From positions 248,001 to 312,000 of the forward strand of contig BJKQ01000006.1 in assembly GCA_006538405.1 (NCBI GenBank): DNA of 64,000 nt, in the 5' to 3' direction. A model generated the notes under the pieces. That model worked only from the letters and a program-made list of their open reading frames with translations. It did no database searches and was not told the origin of the DNA. Source of the DNA: Hansfordia pulvinata. Lineage: Eukaryota > Ascomycota > Sordariomycetes > Xylariales. Below, in pieces: positions 9,871 through 21,827 of the stretch; position 1 is the first letter of the stretch, and every line of letters starts with the position of its first letter. The position numbers were made by a program, and so were the translations under genes.

Positions 9871-12800
9871 TAACGCACGCCGCACGTCGCCAGGCTGGAT
9901 CGGTACTCGAACTACAACCAGGGGGGGGGGGCGTGTGTCTGGACCACGCCGAGCATCCTTCAGCAGCATGGGGAACATACTCAGCTGAGCCCGCTATCGA
10001 ACGAAAGCGCCTTGTCAAGCGCTGGTGGCCGGGGGCAGCCGGGGTCATGGCCCATGAAAGCTGCGCCCCCCCGAACCAATGAACCCGGCCTGGGCGGTGC
10101 CTGGGCCGGGGTTGGCGGCCCAGAGAACAGCCGCCGAATGGCCGAAGCCACTGCAGGCTGGTACGGCTGGTCGAGGGGAAAGGTCGAGGATCGTCTGGCC
10201 TGCTTCTATTCGGGCTCAGGGGAGCCCACATTTACGGGACCGGGTTGCGCGCTACGCCCTGCCTTCGTGCTCGTAGTGCTGTTTGCACAGCGCCTTGGTC
10301 CAGATAGGATTGGTGCTAATGGAAGGGCCCGCGGTCCGTCGGTCCTGGCGTGCACGAATAAGCAATACTTCCAAAAGTGCTCAAGATTAGGAACGCAACA
10401 TGTACATGTTGTGGCGGCCTAGCAGGACGCGCGAGGCAGCTGTGGTGCTCCAGGAGTGGTCGTTGTCCCCATTGCATACTCGTAGGAATAGGTACGAGTA
10501 CTTGTACAGTAGGTTGCTTGACGAGGACCCTTTTTACCCCGGTACGCTGAAAGAGTTCTGCTCGAACCCTGCCGACCTGTCGGGGAACCTGGCGAGCGCT
10601 GGGGACAGGCCGTGCACGACTCGCAACACAAGCGGGCGGCGGAGTGGCATTGCATGCTGACAGCAAAGAGACCCTTGGCGTCTTACGATGCATGGAGGGG
10701 CCCGCTGCACCGTCGGCCATGTTCGAGTTGTACTGACGTCGCGTCGAGGTCGGCATCAGACGGGGCCGATTTGTGCCGGGGCGAGGTGGTGCATGCGAGT
10801 GTGCTCGTAGAGGAAGGGCGGATCCTCGGCGGATCCTGTGCAGGCTCTCCCTACGTAATGGGCCTTGAATAAAGAGAGAGGAGGGCGTGAAGAGGAGGGA
10901 TGCGGATCCTGCGCTCTCTATCGACGGCAGTGCTCCGTAGAGGCCCGTTTGATCCGCCGGCGCAAGGAAGCGGGATGGAGTCTCGGAGCCGCTGGTTCGG
11001 GAGGCTCTTCTTCTGGTGTCTGATATCGAGGCCAAGCGAGCATGATCGGCTCGGCACCTGAGGTTGTCATGCTGATTTAGCTGCCGGGACTGGGAACGCT
11101 TGGGTCGGAATGGATAAGCAGCGTGGCCTGGTGTGTAGGTACGAGTATGGGGTCATGTATCATCCTGGTGCGAGTACTCGGATACGGCTGAGACGGACTG
11201 CAGAAAGTCAGACATGGCTGGAGAGACTTTTGTGCGGGGGCGGAACTCGTGCATCTCCCCAGGTCCCGACTCGCGAAGCCGACTTACGAGTTGGTGAGAG
11301 ATTAGACCATCGCAGTGAGGTTCTTCTTCCCATCACATGATAGGTACCAGTATCGTCATCAGAGCGAGAGCGAAGAAGAAAAGCGCCAAGCAGCACTGCC
11401 ATAGGCGCTGTACGAACATTCTATGGTCCCAACGGGTGAATTGAGAGGTGGGCGGTGGTTGTCACCTTGTGAGGCACGGGGGTATTGGTGATGGCCCGTA
11501 CGCGTACATGTATGTAGTGCTGACGGAGCGTGGGTCTGTGGGGAGACTCGGCCGCCCGTACCCATACCTAAGGTGGTAGGTACCGTAGCTACGTTCTTCA
11601 CGCAGGTACCTACCTACGAACATTGAAGTTAAGACCCAATGGATCTTGGTTCCACGACCCCCCGTACTGAATATCACTGTCTCATGTACTTGTACCGCAG
11701 ACACGGCACTCAAAAGGTTGGGTGCCGACTTCCACTTGAGTGCGTTTTATCGAAGGGTGGTGTGTTGGCGTGAACACCTCAGCTGTACATGTATCCAATC
11801 TTCCCTCATGCGAAGACATCGAGCAGATGCATGCACATTCGTCTACAAGCTAAGCCTTTTCCATCCTGGAGCTCTCTAGGGCTGTACAATCACCACAAAT
11901 GGGGGACCACGCAAAGGGTCCAGCCCGCCCGCATTCCACAGGGAAGACACGGCCCGCGTACCTTTGCGGCTGGCTTTAGCACGCAGACCCCCAGCACCAG
12001 GCTGCAGGATACATGAATGGACGAGTACCTAGTCGTACTCGGATGAAAGTCCAGTGTGCGGGACAGGCCCACGTGAGCCCCATGGCACGAATGGCCCGCT
12101 AGGAGCTACCTTGTGATACGGACCACTCGCACCCACGCACATAATTAAGTCCTCAGAGCTGTGGTATCCATGATGTACGCTACTGCGAGAGCCCATGCGC
12201 AAGTATCCGTGCTACGCTGATCGGTGCAAGTGTACTCGGTAGCGGCTCACCAGCCCCGACCTCGACGACCCGACCATCACCACCAAGGGCATCGTCCAGT
12301 CATCACCACCTCCAGGCACTGCATCCACAGCACCCACGACCACACCTGCGAGGGGCTTTCAATTTTCTACGGCTCTGTTGCGGCCAACGCTGAAAACCAT
12401 ACCGCTCCAGAAAAATATCTTGGGTCCAGTCTAGTTCCGCTGCGTGGATGCAAGTACTCGTACGGCTACAGCCCACTCCATCTCATTGCCTTGCCGTCAC
12501 CCTTGCACCCTGGCACCCGGGATGAAGTCCCCGGGGTTCACCACAAGTCTGATGAGTATCCGGAATTGCATAGAACTTTGTCAGCTCAGCCCAGGCTAAT
12601 AAGGGTGCTACTGACTCTGCCAACAACAGACCTTCAAGAGGATACCCCGGTAATTGCGTCTTGGCCTCGTTGCCCGCCTGTCAGACTCAATTTCACCACG
12701 GTCCAGACTCCAGCCAGCGACAAGCACCCCCGCTCACCTGCTCCCGACCTTGCCAATCTCAGCCGGGTTCGCCGGGTCAGCCGCCGCGAGGAAAGGCAGA

Positions 12801-13413
12801 GGCGTCGTGCCACGCCCGTAGCGCCATTGCTGACGGCGGCTTTTGATCCCCAGCCCAGCTCGTCAGCCCCCGCTGCCTCAATAAGGGCTCAATTGCGAGT
12901 ACGATCAGTCCAACTCGAGGGCTCATTTCTCTTTCAAGATCCCGAATCACAGGTGCTTCCCAGAGCGGATACGGCCACTCATTATCAAAGCGGGATTCAC
13001 CGTCGGCCCAAAGTCAATTTTAATCCAAGAGACAGGGTCCTCGAGCAATACGGAGTCTACAAGTCGCAGGTTCCAAGTCGCGCGAGCCCAGGCAGCCTTT
13101 TTTTTTTTCCTGCCATGGGATCTATAATTATCACCGGCACTGCGCGTACGAGTACGGTGTGGACGTTGTGCCTATCGCTATCAAACCAGGCGAGTCGTAT
13201 ACTCTGTTTCCTTTCTCTTTTGCACGGATTTGCCGCTGACTAGGTATATACCATGCTGACTGAATCTTGGGCGGCAGACGCCGTCCATCAAGAATCGAAC
13301 CATGAAATCACCTATAAGGCGGCAAAGAGATGTATGCGCACCACTATTCAGGATAGTTTTCTTTCCTCACGCTCGCCTGTCCTCCCCGATCGGCCCCCGC
13401 CGGGAAGTCGCCG
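9871..13413. other. Gene-poor intergenic region
   Basis: I find no supportable gene in these 3.5 kb. A long plus-strand open frame at 12224-13243 has no early ATG and no family resemblance. The stretch contains a 12-base C/G homopolymer near 9918, several copies of the TACTCGTA/TACGAGTA octamer (10477, 10493, 11140, 12455, 13147) and a GGTACC-rich patch at 11570-11620. Confidence 0.55.
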
Positions 13414-14003
13414 ATGGCGCGATCCTACATCTGCGCCTACAACGAGCATCCGCAACAGAGCAACAAGCCCTCGCTTCAAAATGCCGCTAATACGGACACG
13501 CCACTCAAGATCATGGCCGACACTGCTCCTCTACCCCCTCCGTAACCCCCAAAAAAGCAGAGGCCTCTTCCTTTCTGCGCCTCTCCAGCGGATTGCGGGA
13601 GCCGGAGCCGCCAGCCTCGCCTACAATCGGGAGTCCCCCCTCCCAAGGATTGCGCGCCTGTCGATCGGGATCCGGATGGGTGGCGCCCTGTTCACGGAAC
13701 CTGCCATTACAGAAGAACACCTGCTCGCCAAGGAGCGGAGGTGCGTGGCGCCGGTGCGCAGGCGCACGCTGGTCGCCTCACAGGCTCTGCGACGACCAGC
13801 AGGATCACCGAGCTGTATTTGTATCCCGGCCAGCCGCTCGAGGTGTGTAGACGCATACGAGGACAGAACTACGATATTTCCCCCCTACTCACAACCTTGC
13901 CGTCCTCTCGCTGTGGGCGCGCGATACAGCCGGCTCCGCTGCCGATCTGGGGCGGCTCAAACAGCAGCATCTGCGGCCACTGATAGAAACCGTCGCCACG
14001 TGA
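13414..14003 (+). pseudogene. Frame-broken gene of about 200 residues, function unknown
   Basis: No single long frame exists, but protein-like segments follow each other in shifting frames on the plus strand. They begin at the ATG at 13414 (MARSYICAYNEHPQQ) and continue to MADTAPLPPP near 13542. One frame over comes VTPKKAEASSFLRLSSGL and PPASPTIGSPPSQ. The next frame gives RMGGALFTEPAITEEHLLA, and the next RITELYLYPGQPLEV (to about 13846). Then comes DAYEDRTTIFPPY, and finally NLAVLSLWARDTAGSAADL through to a TGA at 14001. Each segment has good amino-acid balance and ends where the next begins. I infer one gene broken by at least five small indels. I do not recognise the family. It may be a decayed pseudogene or a real gene in a poorly called stretch; the neighbouring genes show fewer such lesions. 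Confidence 0.4.
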
Positions 14004-17000
14004 GCAGGATGCAAGATGGGGTCTGAAGGGAGGCACGCCAGGCGGCAAATCCAGAGCCCTACGAGTTTAGCCTGCAGCCAGTGGGAGCGTTGAAATTGTA
14101 ACGCAGGCAGTATCTCTGTCGGGAGAGGGCACAGCCGCAAGTTGCAGATATCGCCTTGCCCCTAGTAGACAATGGCAGGCAGGTCTTGTCTCGATGCCAT
14201 CCCACCCCAAGCCTTCATGTACGAGTATGTGGCCAAAGCACGATAGGCTGATTTTTTCTTGACTCTCGGCCAAAACATACCAAGTCTCCCCAGGCACCTT
14301 TGCCGGCACATGCAGACGGCCGCCACCTGCCTGCCTGCATGCACGAGATCTTCCCCCGCCGATCCGGGCTGGAGCGGCCGCCTGCACCCCCACCGAAGTC
14401 ACAGCCCGCCCCGAACACGCCGCACGCGGGTGACAGGGTGGCAGGCCACCCTCAACGGGCGGAGCGACCGGCGGGTGGGCAGTGCTGTTTTGAGTGATAA
14501 GAATCGCACAGATCCAAACCCTCTGTCGGTGGACGGGTTTGGGCAAGATCACCTTCCTCACGGGTGGTAGCAAAGCATCCGAATGTCTGGGTATCTTTTA
14601 TTCCCCTTTACGGCCGGAAGGGAGGGCAACGTGCCAAGGTGAGCCTGCTCTCCCCGAGCCCCGGGATCCTGCTTACGAGTACTCAACAACCCGCCCTCCT
14701 GGCACAAGGGCAGGCCGGAGGTAACGCCAATCGGAGTACGAGGCATGAATGGCATTCGGTATAGGCATCCGCAGCAGCCGGCGCCGTTTCCTGCTGTTAC
14801 GTGGCAGACGGGAGCCGCGGCTTGCAGCGTGGATGACTTGCAGCCTCCCCCACGGCATCTTCCGCTTGGGGACTGGGATGTGGGAGGGAGGCTGGTGAGA
14901 TCCAGGGAGACCCATCGATATCGGACACGGCATTTGACGGTCTTTGCGAGAGAAGGAGGCCACGGAACTCAAGTTCACGTCGGTCGGGTGTGATCACGGA
15001 GATCTGGAGGAATTCGACTGCGGTTTTTTGAGGTAAGTAAGTCAGCTACGTCCGCGTAGCTCTGGCGACGACAACCCATGGCGATTGCAAGCTGTTGCAG
15101 ATGCGCAGACAGCCAATCCCACAGACTGCCTTCAGTGACCCGGCAGGGATGTATTTTGACAAGCGAACCAAGATTTGAAATCAGTTCTTCCATCTTCCTT
15201 GATCGAGCGGGAGACGAGAGCGTCCTTCCGCGTCTAAATGCGGCCGGGCGATCATCCCGAGAAATGTCCAAAGTGCCGCCGCTCATCGCAGGTGGGCGGG
15301 TGTGTGTTCGTGGGATTCGCGTTTCAGAGCCCTCGGCTCCCGCAAATCCTCCGCGCGCATACTCAAGATCTATGCGCCCTCTTTATCTTTCCCTCTCTCT
15401 TCCTCCTTCGATGCTTTCTACATGAAACCACTCTTCCCGAATTCAGCAAAACGACCGGAGGGAGTGAAAGCAGAGATAGAAGCAAATACACGGAGGGGAA
15501 GAACAACAGACTCCATCACTCGTACCCACAGAGCGGGGAAGAACAGTTCATACAGAGCCAATCTTGTTTTTCCTCAATCCAGCCCATCCCCTCATCCGCG
15601 CGATTGGCCTTATTTCCATGGAGGGGCAACATGCCCATCGAAGCGTCTCCTCAACATCACACTGCAGCGAGCCAGGCTCGCCACCCCCCGGCGCTCTGTA
15701 TCGCCCCGCGTTGTGTCGCGGCTGCAGGAGAGGGGTGCAAGGATGTTGACAGCCCGAGAGCGACGCCTGGCAAAACACTGAGCAGGAGGCTTTGACATGC
15801 GGCTGAAGGCATCTGTGACTGTTCGCCTCTCGGGCAGCACAGTTCGGGAAACGACAGGAACCCCGGTGCTCCGATGAGGAGGGCGAAGAGCCGGGCCCGC
15901 GTTTCAACTCAGTGGACTTGGTGACGAGGCGAGCAGAAGGTTGCCGCCGACGGTCCTTGGCTAGCGCTTTTGTCCGTTCGCTGCCGTCGACGTAAGAACG
16001 GGCTTTCTGGTGGCCGGGCATTGCATCGAGGCGCGTCGGATTGAGGGCAGCGCGGCCTTGACAGCGCGGGGCTCGCGGCTCGCGGAACAGCCATCCGAGC
16101 TACTGCCCCCCGAGGCTCTCGGGCAGCTTTCGTGGCGATCATGGCCGGTGACACACCAACGCATGGCGCTACTCGGGCCCGAAGGACTGTCAGGGGGCGC
16201 GAGGGCGGCTATGAGATCACAGCCCGGCCTCTGGGTGTGCCGGCGGTGTGTTTATCCAGGAAGCGGTCCTCGCTCCACGCATCATCATGGTCTTTCACCG
16301 TAAGAAGGGTTGCCTGAAAGTCCTGAAGCGCCGATGGCGGCCAGGCTCTTTGAGATACTTAGCTGGGAGGCAGAGAAGCGGTCTTGAATGTGCCTCCTCG
16401 GCACCGAAGCTGCGCGGCCAAGCCTCGCGGACGACTCTTCCTTGTTTCATGACACGTCACGGGCGGATCGGGCACGTGCTTGTCAAAGCTGGAGCTTACG
16501 ATGTCCTGCTGAGAACCCCCCCCCGCACTGATGCTATATGCGCTGACCACAGATTTTGTCCGTCTTACTTTGTGATCAGACGAGTGCTAGGTACTCACAG
16601 AGGCAGCCGAGAGCGACAAGCTCCAAACGAAGTCGTGGGCAACCTACGCAAACCCAGCTGGGAGTGGGCCCCAGCGTTGGCAGTTCTTACATAGTCCCTG
16701 CACTTTAAGATATTCGAATATTTCTCTTCGTAGTAACTGCCCACGCACGGTATAGACACCCTGTCTCTTCTTTTGCGCCTGAATACTCACCGAGTATTAC
16801 TTTGTTGCCTCTTGAAAATTACACGCGCACTCATTTCAGTCCACCTCTGAGCACGAGTTGCGGAGCGTCAAGTATCGATACGCTGTATTTATTCAAAAGC
16901 TTCACCCCGAGGATCTCTGGGCCGTGGTACCCACGAGCGAATGACGCATCGTCTTCTTATCTTGCCATGTCTGGGTCATGTTTCCTACAAGAAACGCTGA

Positions 17001-18196
17001 AAATCGACTACACTGTGGGCACACTGGTTCATCCGTGGCCGCTGTCCAAGATGGGTATCCTGCCGAGTCATCGGAATCTTTGCACAAATAGAAGCGCGGC
17101 CAAGGGCACCCTCATTTGGTATTTGCCCCTATATCGTGTGACGTACTCCTAATATCGCATTTCCAGTCTTGTTCAGGGACGTGTACGGTTGTACTGAAAC
17201 CGTCTTCTGAAGAGACCAAAGCTGCAGACCACCCAGGTTGGAGACTGGGCGTCTTGGATGCAAGCTACGTACGAGTACTGCTGGTAGGGTCATGCTGCAA
17301 GTATTATTGTAACCAAAAGAATGAGAGGGGCATCCGCACGCAAAGTCGGGCGCAGCCTTCTTTCAATCAACGTATGTTGAATGAAGCTGTGCGGATACTC
17401 GTAGTTGATGAGCGCACTGGAGCGCGCAGCGGCTCTTGCGGGCACTCCACTGGCGGTTACTGTGTCTAGCCCTACGTGGGCTGAGAGGGTGCCTCCACTC
17501 TAGGTACCACTTACCCTCAGCCCGGGAGCCTGGGTGCCGCCCTGGTGGTAGGTACCTATGAGGTAGATACAAGTTAGGTACGATTACCTGGGCCGTTAGT
17601 GGTGGCGGGTGCCAGCTTCAGGCTGGGCGTGAGGGGCAGCCGGGCCGGGGTACGACGGACTGAGTACCAAAGTCAGTACAGTGGGTACCCCGCCGTCCAG
17701 TGCCATCCATACAGTGGATATGATGAACCTCCCTGGCGGCGCGGGTGAGGCCCTCATGTGACGCAACGTCCAGGCCTGCATGTACTCGTACCTAGCTGGT
17801 GTACGTCCACCCTCGCGGCATCCACCCTCCACCCGACATGCTCACAAGGCCTCGTCCTCACCTTCACCCTTGCCTAGACCTACAATCTTCCATGTGAACC
17901 TCGCCCCGGCTTAGCCCCCCACCACCCTCGATCTTTGATCTCCATCCAAGGAAAGCTTGGTCTCGTCCCCATCGCGGGACAGATACCCATCCTCTCCACC
18001 TCCATCCAGCCTGGCACGCGACCCCTCCGCTACCAGGTCACCTGATCAGCCGCCTCCCACCATCATCACAGATACGGCCGGCTTGCCTCGAGCTTCCTGA
18101 TAGCCACAAACTCGTCATTTGCTCAGAGACCTTGCCTCTTCGCTTTCCTTTTCCGCGGCCGTCCAGCTTCGCACTGCGACCTCTCACACCGCCATC
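14004..18196. other. Gene-poor intergenic region
   Basis: Nothing in these 4.2 kb reads as a conserved gene. Octamer copies lie at 14220, 14674, 17270, 17396 and 17783, and an AGGTACCT palindrome at 17550. The last 350 bases are pyrimidine-rich and probably form the promoter and leader of the SGNH hydrolase gene. Confidence 0.5.
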
Positions 18197-19027
18197 ATGC
18201 CTCGGCCCGCGCAGTCGCCCAACCAGCTGAACGTTTTGTGTTTTGGCGACTCCCTGACTGCCGGCTTCCCGGCCGGCCAGCCCTACGCCCAGAAGCTCGC
18301 CGAGACGGTCCGGAAATCGTTTCCCGCTCTGCGCGTCCACACCGAGGTCGAGGGCCGCCCAGGCGACCGCGTCGCCGAGGGCGCCTTCATCCCCGCATGA
18401 ACGCCACGTGGGCTGGCCAGGACCGTTACGACTGGACCATCGTCCTCGGCGGCACCAACGACCTGGGCTGGGATGGAACCCCGGCCGAAGTCATTGACGG
18501 CCTGAAGAAGACCTGGGATATTCCCCTCCGGAAAGGCAGCAAGGTCTTGGCTTTGACGATCCCTGAAACCAAGTATCGGGCCGAGAACCTGCCTGCGCGA
18601 CGCGCCGAGGTGAATCGAGGCATCATGGCCCATAGATGCTCCAACTTGTATGCTCACACTCTCTTACCCTCACCTACCTATAGCTCGTATGGGGTGTGCC
18701 TGCTAATGGCCCGTACCGCCCCGCAGCTTCCATTTCGACCTGCACGCAGCCATACCTTACCACTCACTGTCCGACTCGGAACAAGCCCGGCTGTGGGAGC
18801 CTGACGGCGTGCACCTGACAGCCGAAGGCTACGATCTCATGGGCGAGCGCATCGGCGCCTGCCTCGTCCGCATCCTCGCGCTCGCCGAGGCGCAGGACAC
18901 GGGTCTTCTGGACGATGCCGAGGGCAAGCTGCCGCTCGAAGAGCTGGCCTTGCTGGAGGAGGAGAGCGGCGATTCTCGCCTATTGAGCCAAGGTTACGTC
19001 GTTGTGCGCAAGGCCGATCTGGACTGA
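18197..19027 (+). CDS. SGNH/GDSL-type hydrolase, one frameshift
   Basis: This is a 250-residue SGNH-fold esterase or lipase, assuming one missing base is restored. The ATG at 18197 starts MPRPAQSP, followed by the block I motif FGDSLTAGF with the nucleophile Ser19. Block II follows in GRPGD, block III in VLGGTNDLGW (Asn near residue 87), and block V in WEPDGVHLTAEGY with Asp and His near residues 177 and 180. All four catalytic blocks are present. The frame breaks at about 18395, where ATCCCCGC should probably carry a fifth C so that IP is followed by RMNATW; as it stands a TGA follows at 18398. A 79-base intron at 18648-18726 (donor GTATGC, acceptor CAG) joins RCSN to FHFDLHAAIPY. No signal peptide is visible, so a cytosolic enzyme is likely. 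Substrate cannot be told. Confidence 0.8.
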
Positions 19028-20520
19028 AAACTGCAATCACAACGTCGGTCTAACGTACAGCCGGCGGAGCGATAGCATCCAGACGCTTCAGTATTTCGGC
19101 CCTCGGGCGTGACGCCCCGTCAATCACACGGGAATTGGGACCCCGTGCCTCCCATCTGAATCCGGGCCTGCAGCTTCCAGCTCCCGCCTTGCACTACTGT
19201 AGAGGGCCACGAAACCACTTGAGTAATGCAGAGGGTAACCAGTCTCGGCACGAGTCGACATGGAGCATCTCGCAGGACCAGCGGCAGCATGACGAAAACC
19301 GGGCCTACACAAGCCTCATTGGCCCCTGCCCGGTCTCTCTCCTGTCAAACAGCCCACATTACCGGACTTTCGGCCGGGGAAGAAGGCTGAGAGTGCGGTC
19401 CGGAGAACAAGCAGCGCCCCGAGGTGTGCAGAGGAGCCGCAAGAGACCGGATTCCCCTCGTACCAATGTTCTACATCTATGTCCGATTGCCTCATGGGCC
19501 GGACTGGCAGAGCAGGAAGAATAATGTAGTCACCACTATAGACGGCACCGCAAGGGAATGGTGTTTGGACACCGGGCGCAGGCGTTGGGGATAGCATGGC
19601 ACCAATAAGATCGAGGTGCAGAGCAACATACTCGTATCATGAAGCCAATGGCGATTTTTGAATCGTCTAAAGATAGATGCCACCTCTGATCTTGTCTTCA
19701 AATGCAGTTGAATCACCCTTTCCAAGGACAGAGTCAGATTTTATCACTGAAGCCTCGAATAATTTTCGCGCCGGGCTGGCGTTGGATACGACGTCCAAGG
19801 TCTTCATCAAGCACATGCCACATCGTACTCGGCTTATATATCAACGTAGACGCAGCACTGGAGCAATTGTATTCATTCATACAGGAGGTCCAATGTGTTC
19901 TTTACCTTGGGGCAATGTATGGGAGACAAGTCACTATAGCAGCCACCAAGCGCCCTCTATTCGTATCATGCGGCATGGCTCAGAACTCATGATTTGTATT
20001 ATTTTACTGGTTTACACTGCGTCTCTGCAGGCACAAAGCACTACCGGGCTTCTCGTGTCTTATTCCCCTTGGCAGAGACCTCAACCGGATCCCTGAAGTC
20101 AATGGCACGTCGACTCTTTGCGAGGATGACTCCCCTGCCTCATTTGATGGAGGCCGAGCCCGTCGAGGATCGCCCGCGACGATATGTGGTTTCATCGCCC
20201 AAAGGTATACCGGTGGAAGTAAGGCTTCGTCTGACCTCCTGTCTTGATAGATGAAGCCTGTGCGCAAACTGTATTGGTCAGTAACAGTCCCTCTTTGCCG
20301 AGATCCCCGAAGAGCTTGCGAATGACAAGTATGAGAATGCCAATGCGCATTGCATTTCTTGACACGGTGCCAGGCCCGCTTTCGATCTCATCTGGACATG
20401 ACATCTCCCATGATGTGGGCAGAGTGGTTTATCTTCTCGGAACACCTGCCGCCTGTGTCTCTTCGTTTCGCCGTACGTAGTCGTCGTAATAGTCGTGATA
20501 GTCATCAATCCTGTCTCTGC
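19028..20520. other. Intergenic region between convergent genes
   Basis: This 1.5 kb lies between two 3' ends. It is more A/T-rich than its surroundings in parts. A 139-codon ATG frame at 19677-20096 resembles no family and I do not call it. One octamer copy lies at 19629. Confidence 0.5.
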
Positions 20521-21827
20521 TCACACAACAAGCGTCTGGGCAACGAAATCGGGAAACTCGTGCTGAAGAGCGTTGGTCACGTTCTCGACCTCTTCGGCCA
20601 TGCCCTGAACGTTTGCGTCCCACCGCCGCAGTTCCGGGGCTGAACGTCGACTGGAATTGGGTCCCTCAGCGTGATCGCCTGCAGCAGCATCTGCAGCGCT
20701 GTCTGTGCCAATACCTTCAAAGTAAATAAACTCGTCTATCTGGTCTATGCGGCCGGCAAGGCGGCCTTGCTCAATCATGCGTGAAGTGGTTTCCTCAGCA
20801 CGGGCCGAGTCGAGACCGAGCAGGGCTGCGAGGGCATCGAAGCTGATGTTGGCATAGAGACGTGAGGCACTGAGGAGATTGTGCTCCACGACAGCGCGAG
20901 ATAGAACGGTAGAGCCGTCAGCGGTAATAGCAAGCTGATGAGGGGCGAGATCCTGCGCAAACTTGTCGACCTCTTCAGGGCCTAACAACCGGTCGAAGAA
21001 CATCTTCTCGAGGAAACTGAACTCGGGAAGCTGCGGGGAGCGTTCGTCCTTGAAGAGGCGACCGAGGGCCCGGCGACGCTGAGGACCGGCAGGGGCGAGA
21101 ATGGCGCACTTGACAGCCATGCTGAGAGTGAGAATACGTTCCTCGTCGGGAATAGCCGGGGAAAAGCTGATGGTGTGGTAGGCCTGGCTGGCGGAGAGGA
21201 AATTGCGCTTGGCGTCCTGGATGCGCGCATCGGAGAGTCGGAAGTGCAGGTTGAGGGCGGGGTCGTCGACGGTGTAAATTACATTCTTGAGCTTGTTCAG
21301 ATACATTTCGGCACTGGTGGTGTCATCGGCCTCGAGGTAGTTGCGGACGATGCGGACCCAGACCGTGACGCGGTCTTCGTTAGACACCTTGCGCTGGGAG
21401 CTGTCGAGTGGCATCTCGGCGAGGGTGCGGGCCGACTCAAGCCAGTCTTCATTCTCTTCGTGAGCTGACGCGACAGCCTCGCGGATGGCAGCCGCCTGGT
21501 CGAGAAAGTTGGAGGGGATTGTAGGGAGGCCAGAACCGTGAGGGCATGCTGACCAAATTTGATTGTGAGGTCCGGGTCGGCGATGGCCACGAGGGTCGAG
21601 ACGATTTCGGAGAGCAAGCTCCGCTGAGCGACAACGCCTAGGTTGAAGGCATGTCCCTCGGGCAGATCAAGCAGAGACTGTAGAGTCAAGCATAGCGAGT
21701 CGAAAAGGTCTTGGGGTTGGACCGTAGACTTGAGGTTGGCCAAGAGCGAAGACGCAGCGGTAGGCGGGTCGGACGATTTGGACACCTGTTGAAGGGCGTC
21801 GACAAGCTGGGGAGAAGGACCACCCAT
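20521..21827 (-). CDS. CSN4: COP9 signalosome subunit 4, one frameshift
   Basis: This is a PCI-domain subunit of the COP9 signalosome, the complex that removes Nedd8 from cullins; in filamentous fungi it controls development and light responses. About 435 residues are encoded if one base is restored. The start at 21827 gives MGGPSPQLVDALQQVSK, then helical repeats including DLPEGHAFNLGVVAQRSLL and the block FGQHALTVLASL. The frame then shifts near 21525: the continuation NFLDQAAAIREAVASAHEEN lies one frame over, in front of ARTLAEMPLDSSQRKV, the best CSN4 signature. The middle has the AHEENEDW and YLEADDTTSAEMYLNK regions. The C-terminal third is a PCI/winged-helix domain (LSRAVVEHNLLSASRLYANISF region, then SRMIEQGRLAGRIDQID) and ends with a short helical tail. 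No intron is needed. The single missing base is probably a sequence error in an essential-looking frame. Confidence 0.9.

Noticed and set aside
12224..13243. 339-codon plus-strand frame
   Set aside because: It has no ATG until near its end, no family resemblance and noncoding-like composition.
19677..20096. 139-codon ATG frame
   Set aside because: No recognisable motif, and it lies between two convergent 3' ends where untranslated regions are expected.
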